Below, piece after piece: positions 23,840 through 31,635 of a stretch of 33,586 nucleotides of DNA. A program made the translations under genes and the position numbers. Source of the stretch: Eubacteriales bacterium. Its GTDB lineage: Bacteria; Bacillota; Clostridia; Christensenellales; Aristaeellaceae. Where the stretch lies: positions 1 to 33,586 of the forward strand of contig JAQUWD010000046.1 in NCBI GenBank assembly GCA_028693055.1, read 5' to 3'. Under the pieces are notes generated by a model. That model did not search any database, had not been told where the DNA came from, and saw only the letters and a list, made by a program, of their open reading frames with translations. The stretch's first letter is position 1, and every line of letters begins with the position of its first letter.

Positions 23840-25019
23840 ACTGCATCGCCTTTAGCAAACGAACAATGTCTTCTTTGCTCATGGGACAAAAAGCGCCGCA
23901 GGTGGACTTACCCACGTCTGTCAAGTTGTTCGCCATTTCCTCAAATCGTTCTGTGCCGATCCCCGCTTCGGAAAGAGTAGACGGCAGCTTCACGGATTTT
24001 ATCATATTTCTCAGCCGACCAATTCCTTCACGAGCTGTGTTCCGGGGCTGGGCGAAGTCCATCTCCACGCCCCACACTCTCACCGCGTACTGCGCTACTT
24101 TTTCCACGCACTCATCCTTTTCCAGCGTCAGCTCCATCCACGCAGGAAAGGAGATCGCCAGCCCGGCTCCGTGAGCGATATCATAAAACCCGCTGATCTG
24201 GTGCTCCAGCCCGTGGTTGAACCAGTCCTGCTCCCTGCCAACGCCGGTTAAATCGTTTTGGGCAAAGGTACCCGCCAGCATGATTTCACCCCGTGCGTTC
24301 AAATCATGAGGGTTTTCCACTACCTTAGGCAAGTTGTGCACGATGACTTTCATCATAGCCTCGCCCAGCCGATCCGTTACCTCCGTATTTTTGGTTCTGG
24401 AGAAATAGCGCTCCATAGCGTGCGCCATGATATCCATGCATCCGCAAGCTGTCTGATACAGCGGCAACGTACATGTCAGCTCCGGGTTCATAATCGAAAA
24501 CACAGGGCGCATCAACGGGGAACCAAATCCACCCTTGATCTTCAGCTTTTCATCTGAGATCACACAGCTGTCGCTTTCCTCGCTCCCGGCAGCCGGCAGC
24601 GTTAGGATGGCGCCAACCGGCAGGCGTTGGTCTCCGGGCTGTGCTGAATGTGAAACCAAATCCCACACATCGCCCGGATAATAGTATCCAAAGGAAATGG
24701 CCTTGCAGGTGTCGATCACGCTTCCACCGCCTACAGCCAGCAGAAAATCAACGCCATTTTCTTTACACAGGCGTATGCCTTCCCGGACCAGAGAAACCCT
24801 CGGGTTGGGAACTACGCCCGCCAATTCGGTCCACGAAAGGCCTGCCGCTGTCATAGCGCTACATACACGGTCATAAAGGCCGCTCCTGCGTATGGACTGT
24901 CCCCCATAAACCAATAAAACCTTAGTCGCTCCAAAAGACACAAGCTCTTGGCCTACCTGGCTTTCCGTACCCGCGCCAAAAATCATTTTCGTACCGCATT
25001 GAAAGGTAAAGGGATTCAT
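23838..25019 (-). CDS. Iron-containing alcohol dehydrogenase
   Basis: 393 residues, the usual length. The family reduces aldehydes or ketones, or oxidises alcohols, with NAD(P)H and an iron or zinc ion. The N-terminal dinucleotide-binding part has KVLLVYGGQSIRRSGLYD and the LAVGGGSVIDTCKAI motif (GGGS, 97-100). Metal ligands fit D196, H200 (CMDIMAHAMERYF), H269 and H283 (NHGLEHQ and DIAHGAG). The close match to BDH-type long-chain enzymes suggests a butanol-dehydrogenase-like member. In this cluster it may reduce an aldehyde released from the imported compound. Confidence 0.92.
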   Translation of the reverse strand: MNPFTFQCGTKMIFGAGTESQVGQELVSFGATKVLLVYGGQSIRRSGLYDRVCSAMTAAGLSWTELAGVVPNPRVSLVREGIRLCKENGVDFLLAVGGGSVIDTCKAISFGYYYPGDVWDLVSHSAQPGDQRLPVGAILTLPAAGSEESDSCVISDEKLKIKGGFGSPLMRPVFSIMNPELTCTLPLYQTACGCMDIMAHAMERYFSRTKNTEVTDRLGEAMMKVIVHNLPKVVENPHDLNARGEIMLAGTFAQNDLTGVGREQDWFNHGLEHQISGFYDIAHGAGLAISFPAWMELTLEKDECVEKVAQYAVRVWGVEMDFAQPRNTAREGIGRLRNMIKSVKLPSTLSEAGIGTERFEEMANNLTDVGKSTCGAFCPMSKEDIVRLLKAMQ

Positions 25020-25036
25020 CTATTCTGTACGCTCCT

Positions 25037-26104
25037 TTATAAGACCAATAATCGCTTATCGCTTTTGGTAAAGTTTTCAAAGCCGTTATCCGTAATCAGT
25101 ATCATATCCTCGATGCGCACGCCAAAGCGTTGCTTTAGATAAACGCCCGGCTCCACCGTCATAACATATCCGGCTTCCAGCCTATGCTCGTCGGTTTCGC
25201 TGAATCGTGGGCTCTCGTGCACCTCTACGCCAACGCTATGCCCCAATCCGTGGGAAAAGCATCCTTCATAGCCTAAGGAGTACAGATAGCCTCTGGCAGC
25301 CCAATCCACCTCTCGGCAGACCGCTCCGGGCTTAATCCGCTCCATAGCGATCTTCTGCGCTTCCAAAACGGCTTCATAGATCTTCCGCTGTTCGTCATAC
25401 GCCGGTCCCAGCGCAACCGTACGGGTCATATCCGCCAGTCTTCCATTGACAACCGCGCCAAAATCCATCGTAATCAAATCGCCCGCCTCCACCTTTTTGG
25501 CAGTTGCAAAGCCATGCGGCAGCGAGCTGTTGCGCCCGGAAGCAACAATGAAGTTAAAGTGCTTATCATCGGAGCCCAGCCTTGTCAGCGTCGTGCCGAT
25601 TTCCTGAGCAATGTCTATCTCCGTTAAGCCCGGCTTGATAAAACCGCAGATATGAGTGAACGTTTCATCCGTAATCCGCTGCGCCTCGCGGTGCCATTGC
25701 GCTTCTAGGGAATCCTTCTTCGAGCGCATGCGTTCAACCAATCGGTCAGCTTCATCCGAATCGTCAATAACCAATGAAGGCAGCTTGTCTCCGATCTCTC
25801 TTCGGCGCTGTACGCTAACGCGCGAAGAGAGTAACGAAAGCCGCTTGATCCCATCCTGAGTGCAAAGCGCCTCCGTCTGATCAAAAAGCTCCTTCTGCTC
25901 TAGCACGACGCAATTGTGTACCTTGGCCTCCGCCTCTTCGAAATAGCGAAAGTCAATGATCAGCCACGCATGTTTGCGTGTGACGAGCACCGCTCCGGCG
26001 GAAGAGCGCATCCCCGTCAGATAAAAGCGATTCGCAGGATCATCCACCCAAAGCGCTTCGATCGCTTCAGGCATGGACTGTTGGAGCTGCTTTATTTTAT
26101 CCAT
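25037..26104 (-). CDS. M24-family aminopeptidase (Xaa-Pro peptidase type)
   Basis: 355 residues. A creatinase-like N-terminal domain (about 1-130) is followed by the pita-bread catalytic domain. The two-metal site is complete: D214, D225, H289, E318 and E332, with accessory H197 and H296 (blocks ITMDFGAV, LADMTRT, GLGHSVGVEVHE, TVEPGVY, GVRIEDM). It removes N-terminal residues, typically before proline, or hydrolyses related amides, in the cytoplasm. It lies 17 bases before the alcohol dehydrogenase and 25 bases after the M20 gene in transcription order, so all three are co-transcribed. Confidence 0.93.
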   Translation of the reverse strand: MDKIKQLQQSMPEAIEALWVDDPANRFYLTGMRSSAGAVLVTRKHAWLIIDFRYFEEAEAKVHNCVVLEQKELFDQTEALCTQDGIKRLSLLSSRVSVQRRREIGDKLPSLVIDDSDEADRLVERMRSKKDSLEAQWHREAQRITDETFTHICGFIKPGLTEIDIAQEIGTTLTRLGSDDKHFNFIVASGRNSSLPHGFATAKKVEAGDLITMDFGAVVNGRLADMTRTVALGPAYDEQRKIYEAVLEAQKIAMERIKPGAVCREVDWAARGYLYSLGYEGCFSHGLGHSVGVEVHESPRFSETDEHRLEAGYVMTVEPGVYLKQRFGVRIEDMILITDNGFENFTKSDKRLLVL

Positions 26105-26129
26105 CTTGTTGTTCCCTCTATTTCCAGTC

Positions 26130-27458
26130 TTAGATAAAATCTCGTATCATATTCTCGTAAAAGCTAGCCGCTTGATGTAGAGAATCCGTCTCGATCCATT
26201 CATTCACCCCGTGTACGCCTCGCCCCTGATTTTTGCCGATAAAAATGGGAGAGAAGCGAATGGCGTTTTTCGCAACGGAGAGAAAGTGCTTGGAATCGGT
26301 TCCGCCTACCAGTATAAACGGAACCACGGGCAGCTGCCCAAGCAGCTTATGCGCCGTCTTTTCCACAGCCTGATAGCCAAAAGACGCGGTATCGGAGCAG
26401 GGGGAAGCGTCCGAGCCGCCCACCAGCTCGCACTCTACCTGATATTCCTCTGCCTTGCGTTTCAGAATGGCGGTGATTTCCTGCTCGCCTTGGATTGCGG
26501 AGGGTCTTACATTAGCGGTTAGCGCCGCCGTTTTCGGCATCACGTTAAAAGCGGTGCCCGCTTCAATTTTGGTAAAGGCGATGGTCGCACCCAATAAAAA
26601 GCTCGCTTGATCCGGCAAGCTCTGGGTCAGTCCGGCTGCAACGTCCTCTTTCTCGGTCAGAGCCCGTCTCAGCGCATCTCCTTGCTCCGGCGCGAAGGAA
26701 CGGCACATTTCCAGCAGCATTTGCTTTGCCTGGGGCTGCAAACCACGGCGGAAGAGGCTAGCGCTGTTCTCTTCCAAATCAGAAACCAGCGCGCACAGCC
26801 GTACAATTGCGGAATGCTTCGGCGGATTCGCCGCATGACCACCCTCTGCCTTTGCCGTAAAGCGATATTCCAGCGACCCCTTCTCTGCAACGGCCACCAG
26901 CACGGATTTTCCCGGAATACGCTCCCAGAAATCCTCCCCGATGGTGCCGCCCTCGTCAAAAACGGTCTCCAGCTCCACTCCCCGGCCTTTTAACCACTGG
27001 GCAGCTTCTTCCGCTGTGTAGCCGCCGATTTCTTCGTCGCAGGAGAGGTAGAGATACAGCGTTCTCCGGGGAGTAAACCCTTCTGTCAGTAGCTTATCCA
27101 ATGCCGCTAATAAAGCGCATTGCGCGCCCTTCATATCCAAAGAGCCGCGTCCCCAGATTTTCCCGTTTTCGATCGTGCCGGAAAAGGGCGGAAACGTCCA
27201 ATCCTCCTCGGTGGCGTTGACGACGTCCATATGGCCGGTGAACAATACCGGAAGCAGTTCTTCCTTCTCGCCCGCAATTTTGAGTAGCAGCGCTTCCCCA
27301 ATGGGCTGCGTATCCGCACGGCGAAAAACCTCCGGGAACAATTCAACCAGCTTTTCACGATAGCGTTTGATCTCATAGCGTTCCGTGCGGCATACCGTGG
27401 GGATCCGGATCAGCTGGATCAGCTTTTCTTCCAAGGCCGCATAAGCGTTTTCATTCAT
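26130..27458 (-). CDS. M20-family metallopeptidase (carboxypeptidase S/PM20D1-like)
   Basis: 442 residues. Zinc ligands and catalytic residues are visible: H76 and D78 (LFTGHMDVV), D108 (GRGSLDMKG), E142 and E143 (SCDEEIGG), D168 (VFDEGG), and a late histidine (GVHGVNEW). A dimerisation or lid domain sits between (GSLEYRFTAKAEGGHAANPP). The length and the DEGG block resemble yeast carboxypeptidase S and PM20D1, which cleave C-terminal residues or N-acyl amino acids. No signal peptide is present, so the target is probably an imported small peptide or N-acyl amino acid. It lies six bases from the MalG-type permease. Confidence 0.92.
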   Translation of the reverse strand: MNENAYAALEEKLIQLIRIPTVCRTERYEIKRYREKLVELFPEVFRRADTQPIGEALLLKIAGEKEELLPVLFTGHMDVVNATEEDWTFPPFSGTIENGKIWGRGSLDMKGAQCALLAALDKLLTEGFTPRRTLYLYLSCDEEIGGYTAEEAAQWLKGRGVELETVFDEGGTIGEDFWERIPGKSVLVAVAEKGSLEYRFTAKAEGGHAANPPKHSAIVRLCALVSDLEENSASLFRRGLQPQAKQMLLEMCRSFAPEQGDALRRALTEKEDVAAGLTQSLPDQASFLLGATIAFTKIEAGTAFNVMPKTAALTANVRPSAIQGEQEITAILKRKAEEYQVECELVGGSDASPCSDTASFGYQAVEKTAHKLLGQLPVVPFILVGGTDSKHFLSVAKNAIRFSPIFIGKNQGRGVHGVNEWIETDSLHQAASFYENMIRDFI

Positions 27459-27464
27459 TCTCCA

Positions 27465-28289
27465 TCACCCTTTCATTCCAGATACGGCGATACCTTCCAC
27501 AAAGTACTTCTGCGCCGCGCAGTAAAGAATCAGCAAAGGCAGCATAGAGATCAACGCACCTGCCAGCGCCGGTCCCGTTTCGCGCACGCCCTCGCCCACA
27601 AAAATAGCCAACCCTGCCGGTAGCGTCCGCATGGCGGTAGAGCTTGTCATCATGAGGGGATAGATCAAATCGTTCCAGTTGCTGGTTAAGCAGAAAATAA
27701 AGAAGGTGATGAAGGCGGGCTTACAAAGGGGCAGCATAATTTTCGCAAAAATGCCAAATTCGCCCATGCCGTCGATTCGCGCCGCTTCCTGCAGCTCCTT
27801 TGGCAAGCCGGTAAAAAAGGAACGCATGAAGAAGATGCCATAAGCAGACGTAATTCTGGGTAATATTAGGCCCACAAACGTGTTGAGTATTCCCATCAGA
27901 TTCAGCTCGATATACAGCGGTATCATCACGATCTGAAAAGGCACCAGCATCGTTAGCAGAACAATATTAAAGATCACATTCTTCCCCTTAAAATCCAAAC
28001 GGGCAAACGCATAGCCGGCTACAGAATCAAAAAACGAAGAGAACAGGGAGACAAAGCCGGCAAAAATAACGGTATTTAGAATATATTTTGCCAGCGGAAT
28101 TCGTTCGAATACCGCTGAATAGTTTTTAAAGGTCCAATGCTTAGGCCAAAAGGTTGGCGGCCATTTAATGATGTCCTTTTGCAGCTTAAAGGTGCTGACT
28201 AGCAGCCATGCAAAAGGAAAGACGATCAAAAATAGAATTAACAAGCACAGGATCACCTGCATTGTTTTTGAAACGGTAATACGCTTCAT
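27465..28289 (-). CDS. ABC transporter permease, MalG type
   Basis: 274 residues. The ATG at 28289 behind AAGGAGGGA is chosen; the frame continues 51 bases upstream into the previous gene. About six membrane helices. The opening VFPFAWLLVSTFKLQKDI is typical of the second permease of sugar-type ABC importers, and the EAA loop is LQEAARIDGMGEFGIFAKIMLP. It partners the preceding permease gene. Confidence 0.93.
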   Translation of the reverse strand: MKRITVSKTMQVILCLLILFLIVFPFAWLLVSTFKLQKDIIKWPPTFWPKHWTFKNYSAVFERIPLAKYILNTVIFAGFVSLFSSFFDSVAGYAFARLDFKGKNVIFNIVLLTMLVPFQIVMIPLYIELNLMGILNTFVGLILPRITSAYGIFFMRSFFTGLPKELQEAARIDGMGEFGIFAKIMLPLCKPAFITFFIFCLTSNWNDLIYPLMMTSSTAMRTLPAGLAIFVGEGVRETGPALAGALISMLPLLILYCAAQKYFVEGIAVSGMKG

Positions 28290-28303
28290 CGCGTTCTCCC
28301 TCC

Positions 28304-29212
28304 TTAATAAATATTTTTGATTTTGCGTTCCAAAATGCATTTGAATGCAAGCACTAGCACGGCGATCACAAAGAAAAGCTCCACTGCCATGGAGGATGCG
28401 TAGCCTAACTCATAGGGCATGGAGAAGCCGCGATAGTAGATATACTGCACCATGGTTTCCGTAGAGTTAAGCGGTCCGCCGCCGGTGGTTACATACACCA
28501 CGTCAAACACTTGGAAGGCGCCAATCAAAGAAGTAAGAAGGGTAAAGTTGATGGTTGGCAGCAAATTAGGCAATGTAATATGAAAGAATTGCCGGGTTCG
28601 GTTGGCTCCGTCAATGGCGGAAGCCTCGTAAAGGGTAGCCGGAATATCGCTGATACCCGCAACGAGAATGATCATCGTTTTCCCGAAGGATTTCCAAATA
28701 GAGATAAATACAATAATCGGCATAGCGTAGCGAACGTCTGAAAGCAGCGCGTCAACGCGGCCGGTAAAAAGGCTGATAACATAAGGGATATAGCCAACCG
28801 TAGAATTGAGCAGCAAATTGAACATTATGCCGATAGCCGTAAAGGAGCATAGCACCGGCGCATAGAAAACGGAACGGCACATTTTGTTAAACCAAGTGGG
28901 GCGATAAAGCCAATAAGCCAATACCAACGCGATAATCAGCTGAATCGGCACAGTTAAAAGCACATAGGAGAAGGTATTTGCAAAAGCGTTCCATACGCGA
29001 GCATCCGCAAAGCTGCGCTGGAAGTTGCTTAACCCTACAAAGTTGGGCGTAGCCAGAAAGATATCCAAATCGGTTAGCCCGATAATAAAAGAAGCCAGCA
29101 GCGGAAGGATAGAGAATACCAGTATAATCAGGCAGGACGGAAGGATAAAGAGATAACCTACCCGATCCTTGTCAAAGGCCTTTTTCAAAAACGAGCTTTT
29201 TGCCGCGATCAT
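28304..29212 (-). CDS. ABC transporter permease, MalF type
   Basis: 302 residues. The true start is the ATG at 29212 behind GGAGGGAT; an open stretch upstream to 29353 runs through the intergenic hairpin and is not used. It has about six helices, starting RVGYLFILPSCLIILVFSILP. The EAA loop is LYEASAIDGANRTRQFFHITLP. It forms the channel with the MalG-type permease. As in the first locus, no ATPase gene is present. Confidence 0.93.
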   Translation of the reverse strand: MIAAKSSFLKKAFDKDRVGYLFILPSCLIILVFSILPLLASFIIGLTDLDIFLATPNFVGLSNFQRSFADARVWNAFANTFSYVLLTVPIQLIIALVLAYWLYRPTWFNKMCRSVFYAPVLCSFTAIGIMFNLLLNSTVGYIPYVISLFTGRVDALLSDVRYAMPIIVFISIWKSFGKTMIILVAGISDIPATLYEASAIDGANRTRQFFHITLPNLLPTINFTLLTSLIGAFQVFDVVYVTTGGGPLNSTETMVQYIYYRGFSMPYELGYASSMAVELFFVIAVLVLAFKCILERKIKNIY

Positions 29213-29235
29213 GGAATCCCTCCTTATCTTAGGGA

Positions 29236-29340
29236 AAGAGGGCCTCTCGGAATGCCGGGAGGAAGGCGCAGGCAGCTTTGTCACCAATGACAGAAGCGTT
29301 GCATATTGCGCCGCCAATCCGCATTCCGAGGCGCCCTCTT
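29236..29340 (-). other. Long inverted repeat between binding-protein and permease genes
   Basis: AAGAGGGCCTCTCGGAATGC (29236-29255) and GCATTCCGAGGCGCCCTCTT (29321-29340) are complementary at 18 of 20 positions, with 65 nt between. The transcript would carry a large hairpin just after the binding-protein stop. No T tract follows the distal arm on the minus strand. Confidence 0.75.
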
Positions 29341-29359
29341 CATCAATGCCCAATATGCG

Positions 29360-30592
29360 TTATTTCAACAAAGAATCCAATACGCCTTGGGCTACTTCAT
29401 TGTATTTATCCAACGTGGTCTGGATGTCCGCACCCGCGAAGACTTCCTCCAAGGCCGGGTAGAGCGACTCTCTGGCAACAGGGGAAACGCCAGTCTTTTT
29501 CAAGGCTACGGTGCCGTAGCTCAGGGGCTCGGAAAGCGCCAGCGTAATGGGATCGTCCTTGAAGTTCTCCTGGGCAGATTTCAAGTAAGCGGGAGTGCCG
29601 CAGCGCTGGGTCCACTCGGTGCAGATTTCAGCGCTGTTCCAATACTCCACAAAGTCATAAACCAATTCCTTGTGCTCGGGTGAAGTGGTTTTGGGAATGG
29701 AGAAGCCAACGGGAATAATGGTCGCCTGTTTTTCCTGTCCGGGCTGAGCGGGTACGGAGGTAACGCCGAAATTGATCTCGTTATCTCTCAAACCGTTAAT
29801 GATCCACGGGCCGTTAATGAACATACCCAGCTGGCCGGAGATGTAGGTGTTGTCGTCGCTGTCAGTGGGGCTGGCCTTCATGTTGGCGTATACATCGTAC
29901 ATCCATTCGAAGGCGGCTACATTTTCAGGAGAGTTCAACATGGATACAGTGCCGGTTTCATCCGTGTAATTACCGCCAAAGGCGAACATGGTATACTGAG
30001 CCACAACGTTGCTGTCAACGGGGATCAACCAACCGTACTGATTTTGGCTGGGATTCGTCAGCTTTGCAGCGAACTCTTTGATTTCGTCAAAGGAGGTAGG
30101 CGGCTGCTCGGGATCCAACCCAGCGGCGGCAAACAGATCCTTGTCCCAGAACAGATAGTGGGAAACCAGCTGCATGGGGATGCCAACGATCAGGTCGTCA
30201 TAGCGAAGTCCTTCGACGACGTTTGCGTCAAAGTCATCCTTGTTGACGGTGGGCCGCTCATAGTAATCGCTGGTGTCTTGGAAGCTTCCTGCTTTTACAT
30301 AAGAGGGATAGTAGCCGGTGCTGCACAGCACAAAATCAGGAGCTTGGTTTGCCGCGATAGCAGCGGGCAGCTTTTCGTTAAAGGTATCCCAGGGCATAAC
30401 GTCCATCTCAATGGTAACGCCCTTGTCGTTGGTCTCGTTATACCGCTGCACAATTTCCTTTAGCACGTCGCCGTCAGTGCTTGTAAATCCATTCCAAAAG
30501 GTCAAGGTTACCTTCTCTTCCGCGACGGCGCAGCTCGCAAAAACAGTCGTCATGATAGCCAATGTAAGAATAATCGCAAATACCTTTTTCAT
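29360..30592 (-). CDS. Extracellular solute-binding protein, family 1 (second locus)
   Basis: 410 residues. The signal peptide contains FASC (Cys 21), a marginal lipobox, followed at once by AVA-EE, a plausible ordinary cleavage site, so the anchoring mode is unclear. The mature part opens KVTLTFWNGFTSTDGDVLKE and has ANQAPDFVLCSTGYYPSYV, GIPMQLVSHYLFWDKDLF, PPTSFDEIKEF and GQLGMFINGPWIINGL. Sequence places it in the sugar-type importer family, yet the neighbours are peptidases and a cysteine-desulfidase-like enzyme. The ligand may therefore be a conjugate instead of a plain sugar. An AGGAGG site precedes the ATG at 30592. Confidence 0.92.
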   Translation of the reverse strand: MKKVFAIILTLAIMTTVFASCAVAEEKVTLTFWNGFTSTDGDVLKEIVQRYNETNDKGVTIEMDVMPWDTFNEKLPAAIAANQAPDFVLCSTGYYPSYVKAGSFQDTSDYYERPTVNKDDFDANVVEGLRYDDLIVGIPMQLVSHYLFWDKDLFAAAGLDPEQPPTSFDEIKEFAAKLTNPSQNQYGWLIPVDSNVVAQYTMFAFGGNYTDETGTVSMLNSPENVAAFEWMYDVYANMKASPTDSDDNTYISGQLGMFINGPWIINGLRDNEINFGVTSVPAQPGQEKQATIIPVGFSIPKTTSPEHKELVYDFVEYWNSAEICTEWTQRCGTPAYLKSAQENFKDDPITLALSEPLSYGTVALKKTGVSPVARESLYPALEEVFAGADIQTTLDKYNEVAQGVLDSLLK

Positions 30593-30652
30593 TCAATCGT
30601 CCTCCTGTTTTCAGTATTTCCCGGCGTTTTAGGGTAGCTATTCTGCTGGTTA

Positions 30653-31618
30653 TTAAACGCTTCTGGCGGCTTGCACTACCCAACGGATTCTTTCGTGATC
30701 CACAGACGCATCCAAAGTACAGTCTCCACCCAGCATCAGTCCCGTTTTTCCATGGTTAAGAATCATATTTCTGGTATACTCCAGAATTTCCTCTTTTCCA
30801 CCGGTGTAAATAATTCCCTGATGGAAGCTGCCGTTCCAAAGCGTCTCAAACCCGCCAAGCTCCGTTTTGTTTCCGAAAAATTCCCTCCCTTCTTCTAGTG
30901 AAAGCCCCTCCACATGAACCGCCCAGTTGATGGCCCGGCAAGGATAATCCTTCCAGAGCGCTAGCTGGTTTTTCTGGCCCGACCAGCCGCAGCAATGCAT
31001 AATGTTGTACTGAGAATAACGATTGGCATGCTCCAGTACATACAGGTCGCTGGGCTTGATCGTCGATTGATATTCCTCCATAGACATCCGTCCATATTCG
31101 CCGCCCTGTACGCAGTAGTACACCCCGTCGCAGCCCGCTTCGGTGATCAGCAGCTGCGATAGAAGCGCGTTGTCCTGAGCAATCACATCCAGCGCGTGCA
31201 TCACCGCCAGACGATCCTCCTTTAAATGTCTCATGATCGTCTCGTCATCCACGCCGAAGCGAAGGGAGGAAAAAGGCGCGAATACATTATAGAAAACGCA
31301 CATTTCTTTGCCCTTTAACGCCACGATTTTCGCTGCGCGCTCTACCTGCTCCCGGATAAAGGGATGATCCTTTCCCAAAGGCTGCAGCTGATACCAGTCG
31401 GACGCCTTTTGGATGGTTTTTGGTACGGGATAAGGGAAATAACCGTCGCACATGATTTTTATGAAATCCAGATCCGTGGATTCATAGTAATCCACATGGG
31501 CTTGCACGCAGGGATCGCCCATGGCGTTCTCACCGGAAAAATGGTACCAGAACCCGACCGGGACATGATCCACCGTTTTCTTTTGTAGTGCGTTTAAAAC
31601 TCTTGTGCGTTTATCCAT
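30653..31618 (-). CDS. UroD/MtaA-superfamily protein, methyltransferase-like
   Basis: 321 residues. The ATG at 31618 is chosen for GGGAGGACATT upstream. The uroporphyrinogen-decarboxylase fold is indicated by VDHVPVGFWYHF at the N-terminus, ITEAGCDGVYYCVQGG in the middle and LMLGGDCTLDASVDHERIR at the end. H208 and C210 (MHCCGW) together with C300 (GGDC) match the H-x-C...C zinc site of MtaA/MtbA methylcobalamin methyltransferases in place of the decarboxylase residues. It may therefore move a methyl group, but no corrinoid protein is nearby and the substrate is unknown. It is 17 bases from the gene before it and 60 from the binding protein. Confidence 0.8.
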   Translation of the reverse strand: MDKRTRVLNALQKKTVDHVPVGFWYHFSGENAMGDPCVQAHVDYYESTDLDFIKIMCDGYFPYPVPKTIQKASDWYQLQPLGKDHPFIREQVERAAKIVALKGKEMCVFYNVFAPFSSLRFGVDDETIMRHLKEDRLAVMHALDVIAQDNALLSQLLITEAGCDGVYYCVQGGEYGRMSMEEYQSTIKPSDLYVLEHANRYSQYNIMHCCGWSGQKNQLALWKDYPCRAINWAVHVEGLSLEEGREFFGNKTELGGFETLWNGSFHQGIIYTGGKEEILEYTRNMILNHGKTGLMLGGDCTLDASVDHERIRWVVQAARSV

Positions 31619-31635
31619 AATGTCCTCCCAATTTT

